Counted from the stretch's first letter, positions 46,135-56,323 are shown. The stretch: 64,000 nucleotides of DNA from Maribacter zhoushanensis (GCF_029350975.1 NZ_JARKMR010000002.1:780230-844229); one strand, 5' to 3'. A program made the numbers and translations. The notes: a model not told the origin generated them from the sequence alone.

Positions 46135-47271
46135 ATGACAGATCTTAGTACTATACAATTGAATACGATAGAAGAAGCGATTGAAGATATACGCGCCGGT
46201 AAAGTAATTATCGTTGTTGATGATGAAAATCGTGAAAATGAAGGAGATTTTTTGGCTGCAGCAGAACTTGCCACACCAGAAACGGTCAATTTTATGGCTA
46301 CCCATGGTAGAGGTCTTATTTGCGCTCCTTTGACTGAGGGCCGTTGTAAAGATTTAGGTTTACATATGATGGTGAGTACCAATACAGATCCATTAGAAAC
46401 CGCATTTACCGTATCAGTAGATTTAAGAGGAAAAGGGGTTACTACAGGAATTTCTGCCGGTGACAGGTCTAAAACCGTTATTGCATTGACTGAAAGCGCT
46501 ACCAAACCACATGATTTAGCAAGACCAGGACATATATTCCCTTTAGTAGCTAAAGAAGGTGGCGTATTACGTAGAACAGGGCACACAGAAGCTGCAATTG
46601 ATTTTGCACGATTAGCAGGATTACAACCCGCAGGTATTATCGTAGAAATCATGAATGAAGATGGAACCATGGCCCGCCTACCCCAGTTGGTAGAAGTTGC
46701 TAAAAAGTTCGATCTGAAGATTGTATCCATTGAATCTCTTGTTGCATACAGAATGGAGCATGATAGTTTAATTGATAAAGAAGTGGATTTTGAAATCACC
46801 ACTCGTTTTGGTGAATTTAGATTGAGAGCCTACAAGCAAACCACAAATAATCATATTCATATTGCCCTGACAAAAGGTTCATGGTCTTCAGAAGATAAAA
46901 TCTTAACCAGAATCAACTCTACCCTGATCAACAATGACATCTTAGGCACGTTGACACATAACCCAGATGAAAAATTAGAGGATATGTTCAACAAAATTAA
47001 CAAAGAGGGCAAAGGAGCCATTGTATTCATTAATCAAGACTCAGAATCACTTAATTTACTTTCTAGACTTAAAGAACTTAAAGAACTTCAAAAACAAGGC
47101 GTTCACAAGGCACCTAAAATAGAAATGGACAATCGTGACTTCGGTATCGGAGCACAAATCTTACATGATTTAGGTATTCACAAAATGAAACTGATGACCA
47201 ATAGTACTCAAGCTAAGCGTGTAGGTATTGTAGGTTACGGCTTGGAGATTGTTGAATACGTATCGTACTAA
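46135..47271 (+). CDS. ribB: 3,4-dihydroxy-2-butanone-4-phosphate synthase fused to a degenerate GTP cyclohydrolase II-like domain
   Basis: Residues ~1-205 are a complete RibB domain making the four-carbon riboflavin precursor. Active-site blocks are VDDENRENEGDFLAAAE, RGKGVTTGISAGDRSKT and LRRTGHTEAAIDFARLAG. Residues ~215-378 align with RibA (GTP cyclohydrolase II), but the zinc-site block HSECLTG...RCDCG is replaced by INSTLINNDILGTLTHN. All three zinc cysteines are therefore gone. The GRxxGL loop is also lost. I expect only the RibB activity. It starts 2 bp after the LPS permease stop, so there is no room for an FMN riboswitch, and it converges with the next gene. Confidence 0.9.
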   Translation: MTDLSTIQLNTIEEAIEDIRAGKVIIVVDDENRENEGDFLAAAELATPETVNFMATHGRGLICAPLTEGRCKDLGLHMMVSTNTDPLETAFTVSVDLRGKGVTTGISAGDRSKTVIALTESATKPHDLARPGHIFPLVAKEGGVLRRTGHTEAAIDFARLAGLQPAGIIVEIMNEDGTMARLPQLVEVAKKFDLKIVSIESLVAYRMEHDSLIDKEVDFEITTRFGEFRLRAYKQTTNNHIHIALTKGSWSSEDKILTRINSTLINNDILGTLTHNPDEKLEDMFNKINKEGKGAIVFINQDSESLNLLSRLKELKELQKQGVHKAPKIEMDNRDFGIGAQILHDLGIHKMKLMTNSTQAKRVGIVGYGLEIVEYVSY

Positions 47272-47275
47272 TAAA

Positions 47276-48469
47276 CTAAGAAAACTTAGAAAGCACCTCT
47301 TTCATTTTTGAAGCTCGTTCCGCAACTTGCTCTTCTGTCCAACTTAGCTTTACTAAGCATGAGATGGTTCTACCTATCCACGCGTCAGATTTTGAAAAGT
47401 CAGATTTAGAATAGTCAGACAATTGACTTACAACCTCTTGTGGCATTTTACCTAAAGATCTTTTAGAAGTTAGGTGCTCCCACTTTTTGTAATAATGCCA
47501 ATTATTATCGAACCAATAAAAGCAAGCATCGACACCGGCTTCACCTAATGCTGTATGCGCTGCTTTGGCTAATTCTTGTGTTGGCAGAAAGAACGATAAA
47601 AATGAATAGTTTTCCACACCCCCAGTTGGCACCTTTCTAAATGTAATATTTTTAAGTGGAGACAATGTATTTCTTAAAACCGAATAATTCTTTTCTTGGA
47701 TGGCTAAGAAATCATCTAAGCGTTCTATTTGAGCACAACCAACAGCTGCGTGTAATTCTGAAATTCTGAAGTTATATCCTAAAAAAGGATGCGTTTCCGC
47801 TCCTCTATTATTACCGACATGGTCATGACCATGATCAGAGTAATGATCGGCATTTGTTTTATACTGTTCATTATTAGTTATGATAGCTCCGCCTTCTCCA
47901 CAGGTAATGGTTTTTACATAGTCAAAAGAAAAACAACCTAAGTCACCATAACTACCCAAGGGTTTACCCTCAAAACTCCCACCAATGGCTTGACACGCAT
48001 CTTCTAACAACAACAAGCTATGTTTATCGCAAATATCTTTTAAAGCGCTTAGATCCGCCATAGAGCCGCACATATGCACCGGCATTACTACTTTTGTCTT
48101 ATCGGTAATAGCATTTTCAACTGCCGTAGGGTCTAACGTCAGCGTATCATCTACATCTACCAAGATAGGAATTGCACCAAGAGCCAAAATAGATTCAAAA
48201 CTAGCTACAAAAGTAAAGGTGGGCATAATAACCTCATCCCCTGCTCCAATACCGGCACTAGCCAGAGCCACCGTAAGCGCCGCAGTACCACTACTAACCA
48301 ATTGCGCATATTTTGAGTCCATACGTTTTGCCAAAGCTTCTTCAAGCTCCAATGCCTTCCAATGGTTATTGCGCATACCGTCAAAGCCGTAGCGCATTAA
48401 AACACCTGAATCTAAAACATCCTGAACTTGACCTTTTTCACTCTCTCCAAACAACTCAAAACCTGGCAT
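47276..48469 (-). CDS. DegT/DnrJ/EryC1-family PLP aminotransferase, KdnA-like
   Basis: The 397-residue sugar aminotransferase has its PLP lysine at K186 in SFDYVKTITCGEGGAIITNN. The start MPGFELFGESEKGQV and the HMCGSMADL...LLEDACQAIGGS blocks closely resemble KdnA. KdnA works with KdnB to make 8-amino-3,8-dideoxy-octulosonate (Kdo8N) for lipopolysaccharide in Shewanella. KdnB is not in this window. The alternative is another nucleotide-sugar aminotransferase for surface glycans. It is convergent with ribB, 4 bp apart. Confidence 0.85.
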   Translation of the reverse strand: MPGFELFGESEKGQVQDVLDSGVLMRYGFDGMRNNHWKALELEEALAKRMDSKYAQLVSSGTAALTVALASAGIGAGDEVIMPTFTFVASFESILALGAIPILVDVDDTLTLDPTAVENAITDKTKVVMPVHMCGSMADLSALKDICDKHSLLLLEDACQAIGGSFEGKPLGSYGDLGCFSFDYVKTITCGEGGAIITNNEQYKTNADHYSDHGHDHVGNNRGAETHPFLGYNFRISELHAAVGCAQIERLDDFLAIQEKNYSVLRNTLSPLKNITFRKVPTGGVENYSFLSFFLPTQELAKAAHTALGEAGVDACFYWFDNNWHYYKKWEHLTSKRSLGKMPQEVVSQLSDYSKSDFSKSDAWIGRTISCLVKLSWTEEQVAERASKMKEVLSKFS

Positions 48470-48775
48470 GCTAACTATTTTATATTAAACTACAAATCTT
48501 GTTTAAATAATTGGTAAAACCAAAGTTTTACAACTAGTATCGTAACCATATCAGGTTATCTTTTAAAAAGCACTTCACAGAAACTAATTGCCAAACATGC
48601 ATTAGTAAAAAACAAGAAAAATAACTGACCACAAAAGCTTATCGATTTGGAAAATTAGAAACACATCTAATCCCTAACACATATGTAACTATAAAAGTTC
48701 AATCAGTAATATTGATTATGAAAACAACACCTACTACAAGCAACAAAAGCAATTAAAGATCAACTAGCGATAATT
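48470..48775. other. 306 bp intergenic region with no recognised feature
   Basis: It is AT-rich and lies upstream of the leftward aminotransferase gene and downstream of the leftward thioredoxin-lipoprotein gene. I see no ORF that looks coding, no good hairpin terminator and no clear TAnnTTTG promoter. A lone TTAAAGATCAAC word near 48752 faintly echoes the repeats upstream of the Fur gene. Confidence 0.5.
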
Positions 48776-50902
48776 CTAATTAAAACCCTGATAACCAAAA
48801 TTTATCATTTGTTCAAAACTATCATTTACGGTCTTAACAGGTAATTTACAGGTGTTATCTTGACAGACATAAATGAAGGTATCATCCTCAGTATACCGAT
48901 CTTTAAAAAGTGAAATATCGCTTTCAACAGATGAACCCACAATTAAAGAATTTACTATTGAGGTTTTGTGTATTTCGTTCATCAGCTTTTCAGCATCTTT
49001 ACCAACAATTACAATTTCATAAAACGGATACGCCTGTGCTAATAACAAAGTCCCCCAAGCCCCATAGCTCACTGCATGGTTTTCAAAATCTGAAGTAATG
49101 AAAGAGCCCATAACTTCAGCTTTTTTCAAAAAATCCTTGTTATATTCCAGATGACCTATACGAAGATAATTTTGCGCCATTATTGCATTTGCAGACGGCA
49201 CTACCCCATCTGAAGTATTAATGATACTAGGTACTAAATCATTGGAAACATTGTAGTAAAACAACTCAGAATTACTCTTATATTTTTCTGATGCAGTATT
49301 CATCAATTCTTTAGAAACAGTTAAGTAATCCGTATCTAATGTAACCTCAAAAAGCGAGAATGCACTTTTAGCCAAAAAAGCATAATCTTCTAAAAAGACT
49401 TCTTTCTGCTTACTATCTTTAGTGTACGAATGCACTAATTGCTCATTTTTATAATTATACCGGTTTAAATATCTAAATACCGAAATAGCTTCATCTAAAT
49501 ATTGGTCATCGCCAAATGCCTTATACGCCTCTAATAAGCCGTCTATTAATAATGCATTCCAAGATGTCAAAATCTTATAATCTTTAGTTGGTTTTTGTCT
49601 TTTTTGACGTGCTTCATATAAAACCGACTTCCAACTTGCCATTTTCTTTTCAAATTCCGCTGTAGTTAAATCGGTCTTTTTTAAAAAATTATTTTTAGGA
49701 AGCGTATTATTCAGCACATAATTTCCTTGTTCCCATACTTGATCATCTATAATATTGAAGTAAAGAGAAAATAATTTAAAATCATCTTTAAGCAATGCTT
49801 CTAACTCTTGCTTTTTCCAGACATAGTAAACACCTTCTTCTCCATTGGTATCGGCATCCATTGCACTAAAGTAGCCACCATCTTCATTTCGCATTTCTGA
49901 TTTTAAAAATGCAAGAGTTTCGGACACCCCTATTTTATACACTTCATTACCAGTTAGTTTATATGCTTTTGAGAGTAAACTTACCAGCTGCGCATTATCA
50001 TACAACATCTTTTCAAAATGCGGTACTTTCCAGGTATTATCTGTACTATATCTAAAGAATCCTCCATCTACATGATCATAGATTCCTCCTTGAACAACTT
50101 TATCCAGTGTATTTAGCACATGGTTTTTTGCTTCCAAATTCTGCTGTAAAACCGCATAATCTAACAACATCGTCAAATTTGCAGGTAGTATAAATTTTTG
50201 CTGACCAATATTGCCTCCCCAATCTTTATCCCACATGGTAGACCACTGTATTATACCATTTTCCATTTTATTGGGAGTTATGGCATTTGCCATTTGTTTT
50301 GTGGGTTGCTCATAGACCTCTTGCACACCATCTGCCAACATAGTGGCATATTCCTTCATTTTATCAGGATTCTTTTCATACTCTGTACTAAACTTTGCGA
50401 GAATATTTTTCCAATTTTCCTTCTCATGATAGGTTCCTAAGAAAACAGGACTCCCATTAGGCATAATAATTGCGTTCATTGGCCAACCTCCTTTACCATT
50501 GACCAATTGCAGAGCAGTCTGGTACACCATATCTAAATCTGGGCGTTCTTCCCTATCTACTTTTATACTGACAAATTTATCGTTCATCAATTTCGCCACT
50601 TCAGCATCCTCAAAAGACTCCTCTTCCATAACATGACACCAATGACATGTAGAATACCCAACACTTAAAACCACAAGTTTGTTTTCATCTGCCGCTTTTT
50701 TAAATGCATCATCTGACCACGCTTTCCAATCTACCGGATTATGTGCATGCTGCAAAAGGTACGGACTGGTTTCGTTTATTAAATCATTGGTGAATTCATA
50801 ATCATCTTGCATTACAACTTCACCATCATTCTTATTTTGCTCCCTACAAGAACTCAAAACCAGTACACCAACAAATACAAAAAACAAGCTATTAATCTTC
50901 AT
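48776..50902 (-). CDS. YyaL/DUF255-type thioredoxin-domain lipoprotein
   Basis: This 708-residue protein has a lipobox (VLVLSSC, C19), so it is a membrane-anchored lipoprotein. The N-terminal thioredoxin-like DUF255 domain shows NPVDWKAW, then [10 protein letters not shown] with C86/C89, and [10 protein letters not shown]. The remainder (~250-640) is an alpha/alpha six-barrel as in N-acylglucosamine 2-epimerases, with [20 protein letters not shown] and [17 protein letters not shown]. YyaL homologues are common but their substrate is unknown. It is a single leftward gene facing a long divergent intergenic region before the Fur-type gene. Confidence 0.9.
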   Translation of the reverse strand: MKINSLFFVFVGVLVLSSCREQNKNDGEVVMQDDYEFTNDLINETSPYLLQHAHNPVDWKAWSDDAFKKAADENKLVVLSVGYSTCHWCHVMEEESFEDAEVAKLMNDKFVSIKVDREERPDLDMVYQTALQLVNGKGGWPMNAIIMPNGSPVFLGTYHEKENWKNILAKFSTEYEKNPDKMKEYATMLADGVQEVYEQPTKQMANAITPNKMENGIIQWSTMWDKDWGGNIGQQKFILPANLTMLLDYAVLQQNLEAKNHVLNTLDKVVQGGIYDHVDGGFFRYSTDNTWKVPHFEKMLYDNAQLVSLLSKAYKLTGNEVYKIGVSETLAFLKSEMRNEDGGYFSAMDADTNGEEGVYYVWKKQELEALLKDDFKLFSLYFNIIDDQVWEQGNYVLNNTLPKNNFLKKTDLTTAEFEKKMASWKSVLYEARQKRQKPTKDYKILTSWNALLIDGLLEAYKAFGDDQYLDEAISVFRYLNRYNYKNEQLVHSYTKDSKQKEVFLEDYAFLAKSAFSLFEVTLDTDYLTVSKELMNTASEKYKSNSELFYYNVSNDLVPSIINTSDGVVPSANAIMAQNYLRIGHLEYNKDFLKKAEVMGSFITSDFENHAVSYGAWGTLLLAQAYPFYEIVIVGKDAEKLMNEIHKTSIVNSLIVGSSVESDISLFKDRYTEDDTFIYVCQDNTCKLPVKTVNDSFEQMINFGYQGFN

Positions 50903-51243
50903 AAGTCTGTAATAATAGATTCAAAGATATATTTAATTTACATACTCGTTTTTCAAAAAATATTCAAACAATCACCAAAAGATATATTAACCAACAATCT
51001 CCTTTACAAACAAAAGAATGACAAACTACTTAACTACGGTTTTGACCATTAATGTTTCTTTTTGTTTATACCAAAAAGGATACACTTAAATTAATTTACA
51101 AACGTTAGAATCACAACAGCAGCTAAATACCTAGCAATTGTATGGATTCTCTAAACAAGTTAATTCTAGTGATCTTTTACTGAGTATCTGAGTAAAATCG
51201 AATTCAAAATTCAGCGTATAATCGACTATACCTAAACTAACAA

Positions 51244-51260
51244 AAAGTTAAAGATCACCT
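51244..51260. repeat. Direct repeat unit 1 (AAAGTTAAAGATCaCCT)
   Basis: It matches 51506-51522 at 16 of 17 positions. It lies 345 bp upstream of the Fur-type gene, and the role is unknown. Confidence 0.5.
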
Positions 51261-51505
51261 ACAATTAAAACCACTTATTTTACTGATTTACGGATCATTA
51301 AGATTAACACACAGAACACTGCATTCTCAAATAAAAAGTAACCAATCAACTAAATAACAATGCTATTTATTTAGTATATAAATGAAGCTTTTACTTTTCA
51401 TTTCTTCAAATTCAAAAAACAAGTATTTTAACTACTCAATTCCTCATAATTGAGTGCTTTAAGCGTATAAAAACGACTGCAAAAAACTCAAATTTCTTAT
51501 AAATT

Positions 51506-51522
51506 AAAGTTAAAGATCCCCT
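51506..51522. repeat. Direct repeat unit 2 (AAAGTTAAAGATCcCCT)
   Basis: This is the second copy of the 17 bp repeat, 67 bp before the Fur-type gene start. It could be a regulator site or a remnant of duplication. Confidence 0.5.
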
Positions 51523-51588
51523 CAACTTGAAATCTTATAAAACATTGGTTACATTAGTGTTAAGCGTATTTTTAAACTCCGTTTTTAC

Positions 51589-52005
51589 ATGACAGAAGTA
51601 GAAAAAACATTAGACAATAAAAGTGTACGACCAACTGCAATGCGTATACTCATCTATAAATTCATGGCAAGTAAAAATACCGCCGTTGCTTTGACGGATA
51701 TTGAAAATGCTTTTGACAAAGCAGAGCGTACTACACTGTATAGAACTTTAAAAACATTTGAAGAAAAAGGCATCGTTCATCAAATAGATGACGGAACCAA
51801 TATTTCTAAATTTGCCTTATGCGAACCTGGCTGTAATTGTGAAATTGACCAAGACTTACATTTACATTTTCACTGTGGACAATGTGATAAGACAGTTTGC
51901 TTAACCGAACATAAGATTCCTCAAATTAATTTACCTCAAGGTTACATTGCAGAAGATGTGAATCTGGTCATTAAAGGCATTTGCGACTCTTGTAATGACC
52001 ATTAA
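51589..52005 (+). CDS. Fur-family metalloregulator, Zur-like by context
   Basis: The 138-residue regulator has an N-terminal winged helix (VRPTAMRILIYKFMASKN, then RTTLYRTLKTFEEKGIVHQI). The C-terminal metal domain is rich in ligands: C78, C82 and C84, then HLHFH (H91, H93, H95). Structural zinc pairs are C96/C99 and C132/C135. Directly downstream, 44 bp away, is a Zn/Cd-type P-ATPase gene. That pairing suggests a zinc-responsive regulator, though a Fur or peroxide-sensing role is not excluded. Confidence 0.9.
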   Translation: MTEVEKTLDNKSVRPTAMRILIYKFMASKNTAVALTDIENAFDKAERTTLYRTLKTFEEKGIVHQIDDGTNISKFALCEPGCNCEIDQDLHLHFHCGQCDKTVCLTEHKIPQINLPQGYIAEDVNLVIKGICDSCNDH

Positions 52006-52049
52006 ATGCACTTCTGTTGCACCATCTATTTTAAGACCTTGCAGGTATT

Positions 52050-54017
52050 ATGAAAAAGAATAAAATAGAAGTCAGAACACCTATAAACTCCCAGAACTCA
52101 TGTGGTCATTGTTGTTGTAACGAACATACCCATGAAGCACCGGTACATTCATCTAATTTTAAATTATACCTACCTGCAATTATCAGTTTTATTATGCTGG
52201 TAATTGGTATGGCAATAGACTATTTTGACGCTATACCATTCTTCAAAGGTTATATGAGATTGGCATGGTATATAATAGCGTACCTGCCGGTTGGTCTCCC
52301 CGTATTAAAAGAAGGTTGGGAGAGTATTAAAAAAGGAAATTTCTTTACAGAATTTTTTCTGATGGGTGTTGCCACTATAGGGGCATTCGGTATTGGCGAA
52401 TATCCTGAAGGTGTTGCGGTAATGGTCTTCTACGCAGTGGGCGAACTCTTTCAAAGTGCTGCCGTTCAACGCGCTAGAGGTAGTATTAAAGCTTTACTTG
52501 ATCTAAGACCGGATCAAGCTTTGGTTTTACGCGATCATAACTTTATTCCAGTATCACCAGAAGAGGTTGAAATTGGAGAAACCATACAAGTTAGAGTTGG
52601 CGAAAAAGTACCGCTAGACGGCATTTTACATTCAACAAAAGGCTCTTATAACACAGCCGCCTTAACCGGTGAAAGCAAGCCAGATACCCTAAAAAAAGGG
52701 GACGCTATTTATGCAGGTAGCATTAATTTAGACCATGTTATTGAGATTGAAACCACAAAGGTTTTCAAAGACAGTTCTATTGCACGAATACTGGACATGG
52801 TACAAAATGCCACCGCCAGAAAGTCAAAAACCGAATTGTTTATTAGAAAATTTGCAAAAGTCTACACTCCTATTGTTACCTATCTCGCTATTGCACTTAC
52901 ATTTTTACCTTACTTTTTTGTTAAGGATTATGTCTTTCAAGATTGGTTATATCGCGCCTTAATATTTTTGGTTATTTCTTGTCCGTGTGCATTGGTTATT
53001 TCAATTCCATTGGGGTATTTTGGCGGATTGGGAGCTGCTTCCCGCAACGGAATCTTGTTCAAAGGCGCTTCGTTTTTAGATACCATGACAAAAGTAAATA
53101 CGGTAGTTATGGACAAAACAGGTACCGTAACCAAGGGCGTTTTCAAAATAAAGGATCTTATTAAAGATCAGATCTTTACCGAAGACGAATTCATGAACTA
53201 CTTGATTGCCATAGAAACGCAATCTACACACCCAATTGCAAAGGCAATTTTAGCGTATACCACAATAGAAAAACAATACCAGGCTACTGACGTTGAAGAA
53301 ATTGCAGGCAAAGGATTAAAAGGTAGGGTCAACGGAAAAACGGTTTTAGTTGGTAATAAAAGTTTGATGGATTTTCATCAAATCGAAGTCCCAAAAGAAA
53401 CTGATACCATTATTGAATCTATAGTAATGATGGCTATTGACGGAAAGTTTGCCGGCTATGTTACAATTGCCGATGAATTAAAAACCGATGCGTTAGAAGC
53501 TATTTCAAAAATGCGCAATGCAGGAATAGAAACTATTATAATGCTCTCTGGAGATAAAGACACCATCACCCAACAGGTAGCAAACCAATTAGGGTTAGAT
53601 TGGGCAAAAGGCGGATTATTACCAGAGGATAAACTGAAAGAAGTAGAAAAACTAAAAAAGCAACCTAACACCAAAATCGCCTTTGTGGGTGACGGTATCA
53701 ATGATGCACCTGTTCTTGCTTTAAGTGATGTCGGCATTGCCATGGGCGGTCTAGGTAGTGATGTTGCCATAGAAACTGCCGATGTCATTATACAGAACGA
53801 TCAACCTTCTAAAATTGCTACGGCAATACAGATAGGCAATTCTACCAGAAGAATTGTTTGGCAAAATATAGTTTTGGCATTTGGCGTAAAACTAATTGTT
53901 CTTGCTATGGGCGCTGGCGGACTGGCATCTATGTGGGAAGCTGTTTTTGCAGATGTAGGTGTGGCACTTTTAGCCATTTTAAATGCGGTGCGTCTGCAGA
54001 AAATGCAGTGGGATTAA
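52050..54017 (+). CDS. Heavy-metal-exporting P1B-type ATPase (Zn/Cd/Pb, ZntA-like)
   Basis: The 655-residue membrane pump has a short Cys/His-rich N-tail (CGHCCCNEHTHE) instead of a full HMA domain. The catalytic series is complete: TGES in AALTGESKPD, the membrane CPC at C311-P-C313, the phosphorylation site D355-KTGT, the nucleotide-site STHPIAKAI, and GDGINDAPVLA. The last helix contains MWEAVFADVGVALLAILNA with the Asp typical of Zn/Cd/Pb pumps. It exports divalent soft metals to the periplasm. It lies in an apparent operon behind the Fur/Zur-like gene. Confidence 0.93.
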   Translation: MKKNKIEVRTPINSQNSCGHCCCNEHTHEAPVHSSNFKLYLPAIISFIMLVIGMAIDYFDAIPFFKGYMRLAWYIIAYLPVGLPVLKEGWESIKKGNFFTEFFLMGVATIGAFGIGEYPEGVAVMVFYAVGELFQSAAVQRARGSIKALLDLRPDQALVLRDHNFIPVSPEEVEIGETIQVRVGEKVPLDGILHSTKGSYNTAALTGESKPDTLKKGDAIYAGSINLDHVIEIETTKVFKDSSIARILDMVQNATARKSKTELFIRKFAKVYTPIVTYLAIALTFLPYFFVKDYVFQDWLYRALIFLVISCPCALVISIPLGYFGGLGAASRNGILFKGASFLDTMTKVNTVVMDKTGTVTKGVFKIKDLIKDQIFTEDEFMNYLIAIETQSTHPIAKAILAYTTIEKQYQATDVEEIAGKGLKGRVNGKTVLVGNKSLMDFHQIEVPKETDTIIESIVMMAIDGKFAGYVTIADELKTDALEAISKMRNAGIETIIMLSGDKDTITQQVANQLGLDWAKGGLLPEDKLKEVEKLKKQPNTKIAFVGDGINDAPVLALSDVGIAMGGLGSDVAIETADVIIQNDQPSKIATAIQIGNSTRRIVWQNIVLAFGVKLIVLAMGAGGLASMWEAVFADVGVALLAILNAVRLQKMQWD

Positions 54018-54086
54018 TCGTTAACATGAACGTAGTCTAGCAATCAATATCATTGTTACCATAAAATCACATCCTGCACAAATTGG

Positions 54087-54127
54087 GCAGATTACTTCGT
54101 TGCGAAAAAATTTCTCGCAATGAGGTC
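54087..54127. repeat. Degenerate dispersed repeat with hairpin between convergent genes
   Basis: The text gcagattacttcgttgcgaa...tctcgcaatgagg resembles the common bacterial intergenic repeat AGATTGCTTCGT...CTCGCAATGAC. TTGCGA (54100-54105) and TCGCAA (54115-54120) form a stem extended by A/T pairs. It lies between the ZntA-like gene and the convergent PepSY gene and might help terminate both. Confidence 0.5.
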
Positions 54128-56323
54128 CTAATAACAGTCGGTCTTTAGTTGTTCACTTTGTTCAAAGTCTTCAAAGGAAATACCAGCGTTGCCTTCTAAC
54201 ACTTTCTCAATAACATCTAAAACATCGTGTTGCATAGCAAGTGAACCACATATCATAATAGTACCGCCTTGGTTGATTGTTTGCAATATTAAATCCTTCT
54301 GCTCAAAAACAACATCTTGTACATATTGTTTTTCACCTTCTCTTGAGAATGAACTAAATACCTTTATATTCTCTCGATTTATAACCTCTTTTTCCAAAAT
54401 AGAATTATATAGCTCCATAGAAGCCTTTTGACGACCTCCCCAGAACAATGAGATATGCTGAGTTGTCTTTTCTGAGATCATTCCTAAAAACGGAGCTATG
54501 CCGGTGCCATTTGAGATGAAAATTGAATTTTTGCCATTTTCAGCAAAATGGAAATGCGGATTTTCATCTATTGCAGCTTCTATCACATCACCTACATTTA
54601 AATTAAAAAGATAATTAGAGCCTCTACCCCTTTCATGCTTTTTAACACTCAACAAAACATCGCTTCCAATTCTTGCTATGGAATATTGGCGAACCGTGTC
54701 ATCATTTGTTGGAAAGATTGCCAATAAATCTCCTGAAGTAAATTCAATAGGCGATTTAGGCTGTAATCGTAACAAGAAGGTATCATCTACATTTAATTCC
54801 GTTCGCTCTAAAACTTCAAACGCAACTTTCTTATATTTTTTCTTTTTGACCAATGGTCTTTCAACAGGAATTGTGAATCCGAGTTTATTGGTTAGCTGAA
54901 TCATCCAAAGCTCAAAAGATTCAAAATCTGCTTTATTAATTTTAAAAAGTGGTAATTGCTGTTGAAAGTTTTCTGCCGCTGTTAATTGATTATCTACTTC
55001 AATAGCAAACTGGCAATAATCCGGATAATCCAACGAACCAAAACCGATTACAGAAAAATTAATAGCATTTGGTTGTTCTACGGTTGAAAATAATGCAGGA
55101 AACTTTCGTGCATTGGTCGGCGGCTCACCCTCCCCATACGTTGAAGTAAATACAATAATATTTGTAGCCTTCGCATATGCGGTATAGGTATTAAGCTCTG
55201 CTAAATAGACCTTCTTCCCTACCTGCGTTAACCCGTTGTAAAATCGTTGTGCAAAATCAAATGCAGTTCCGCTTTCAGAGCCAACCAAAATAACAAACTC
55301 ACATTCATCTTTATCTAGCATTTGGGTTATGCGCTTTCCTTTCTTTCTTCGATTTAAAGTCATTACAAAACCAGAATACATAAAGAATAAAATGGACGCA
55401 CTTGCAAGCAAAAGTATAATAGACCAGATAACATTACCCTCACCTGTATGCAAAACTAGACTAAGACGAGAAGCCAAGGTCACAAAAGGATATTCGCCAC
55501 TGCTCACTATTTCACCAGTCTGCTGATGCACCTCAACTTCCCTATCATGCAATGCAATGAGGTAATATTCTTCTGGGTCATCTGAAAAAGGAAACTCTAC
55601 CTGCCGAACGTCTGCCAATGTAGTTTGGGCAAAAAATGGAATTTCAGCAATACTATTATATTGCTTGGCTGTATTATCAACAACTACTTCAGACTGTTCA
55701 ACTACAGCATTAGGCAATACATCAAATTTTTCTGCGGATAAATAGACTCCCGTAAATGCTAGTATCACGATGGGGATAAAGAACCATCTACTAAGCACCA
55801 CATGGTAGCGCAATTCAAAATAATCTTTTTGGACTTTAGAAAATAGTTTCAAAAATCCGCCCTGGCGTTTTGCCAACAACACCAAGCCAGTAATAGCAAT
55901 TATCAATAAGAGTAAAGAAATTAGACCAACAAAAAACCGACCTACACTTTTAAGAAATAAAGAGCGGTGTACGTTGGTTGCAAAAGAATACAAAGCAGGT
56001 CGTTCTTCAACCACACCCAATTGCTCGCCCGTTTTCGGATTGATGTAAACATCTAAGGTTTCCATCTCCATGGTCAGCACCGAAGCTTTTACAAAGCCAG
56101 ATGATTCCACTTCCAAACCAAGCACTTCATTATAAGAATTCTTTAATGAGGTTATGGTGGTAGCTAAAGGTACATTTTCAAGACTTTCAACGACATAGCC
56201 CTTTGCCTGATGAGAAATTGGTTCTACAGCAAGAATAATTCCTGTTATAGAAGCAACAACTAAAAAAAGCGAAGAAACAAGGGCAAGTGTAAGATGACTA
56301 TAACGCCAAATAGAAATTGTCAT
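54128..56323 (-). CDS. PepSY-TM / flavodoxin / FAD-NAD(P)H reductase fusion (ferric-siderophore or haem reductase-like)
   Basis: I place the start at 56323 (MTISIWRYSHL), giving 731 residues. An in-frame ATG at 56365 would encode residues from a dispersed repeat and spoil the membrane-anchored N-terminus. Order of domains: PepSY-type membrane part with four helices and histidines in NVHRSLFLK, RYHVVLSRW and LHTGEG (1-325). A flavodoxin-like domain (VGSESGTAFDFAQRF, from ~343) is next. Last comes a sulfite-reductase/cytochrome-P450-reductase-like FAD and NAD(P)H module (RQYSIARIG, SNGTGIAPFLG). It probably moves electrons across the inner membrane to reduce ferric complexes. It lies within the haem/iron locus. 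Confidence 0.9.
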   Translation of the reverse strand: MTISIWRYSHLTLALVSSLFLVVASITGIILAVEPISHQAKGYVVESLENVPLATTITSLKNSYNEVLGLEVESSGFVKASVLTMEMETLDVYINPKTGEQLGVVEERPALYSFATNVHRSLFLKSVGRFFVGLISLLLLIIAITGLVLLAKRQGGFLKLFSKVQKDYFELRYHVVLSRWFFIPIVILAFTGVYLSAEKFDVLPNAVVEQSEVVVDNTAKQYNSIAEIPFFAQTTLADVRQVEFPFSDDPEEYYLIALHDREVEVHQQTGEIVSSGEYPFVTLASRLSLVLHTGEGNVIWSIILLLASASILFFMYSGFVMTLNRRKKGKRITQMLDKDECEFVILVGSESGTAFDFAQRFYNGLTQVGKKVYLAELNTYTAYAKATNIIVFTSTYGEGEPPTNARKFPALFSTVEQPNAINFSVIGFGSLDYPDYCQFAIEVDNQLTAAENFQQQLPLFKINKADFESFELWMIQLTNKLGFTIPVERPLVKKKKYKKVAFEVLERTELNVDDTFLLRLQPKSPIEFTSGDLLAIFPTNDDTVRQYSIARIGSDVLLSVKKHERGRGSNYLFNLNVGDVIEAAIDENPHFHFAENGKNSIFISNGTGIAPFLGMISEKTTQHISLFWGGRQKASMELYNSILEKEVINRENIKVFSSFSREGEKQYVQDVVFEQKDLILQTINQGGTIMICGSLAMQHDVLDVIEKVLEGNAGISFEDFEQSEQLKTDCY

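Larger units (their letters stand above)
50903..51588. other. 686 bp AT-rich intergenic region upstream of the Fur-type regulator
   Basis: No ORF here looks coding. It contains a 17 bp direct repeat (51244-51260 and 51506-51522) and a short hairpin ACTCAATT/AATTGAGT (51434-51455, 6 nt loop) without a T-run. It serves divergent promoters for the YyaL gene and the Fur-type gene, though no exact TAnnTTTG was found close to the latter. A small RNA here cannot be excluded. Confidence 0.5.

Noticed and set aside
46070..46135. FMN riboswitch before ribB
   Set aside because: Only 2 bp separate the upstream stop codon from the ribB start and no RFN-like conserved blocks are visible.
46104..46802. Long antisense ORF (232 codons) opposite ribB
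   Set aside because: Its translation is low-complexity Ser/Val-rich text with no domain, and it mirrors the well-supported ribB frame. It is a shadow ORF.
50807..51052. 81-codon rightward ORF upstream of the YyaL gene
   Set aside because: It overlaps the YyaL signal-peptide region antisense and has no recognisable composition beyond AT-rich codons.
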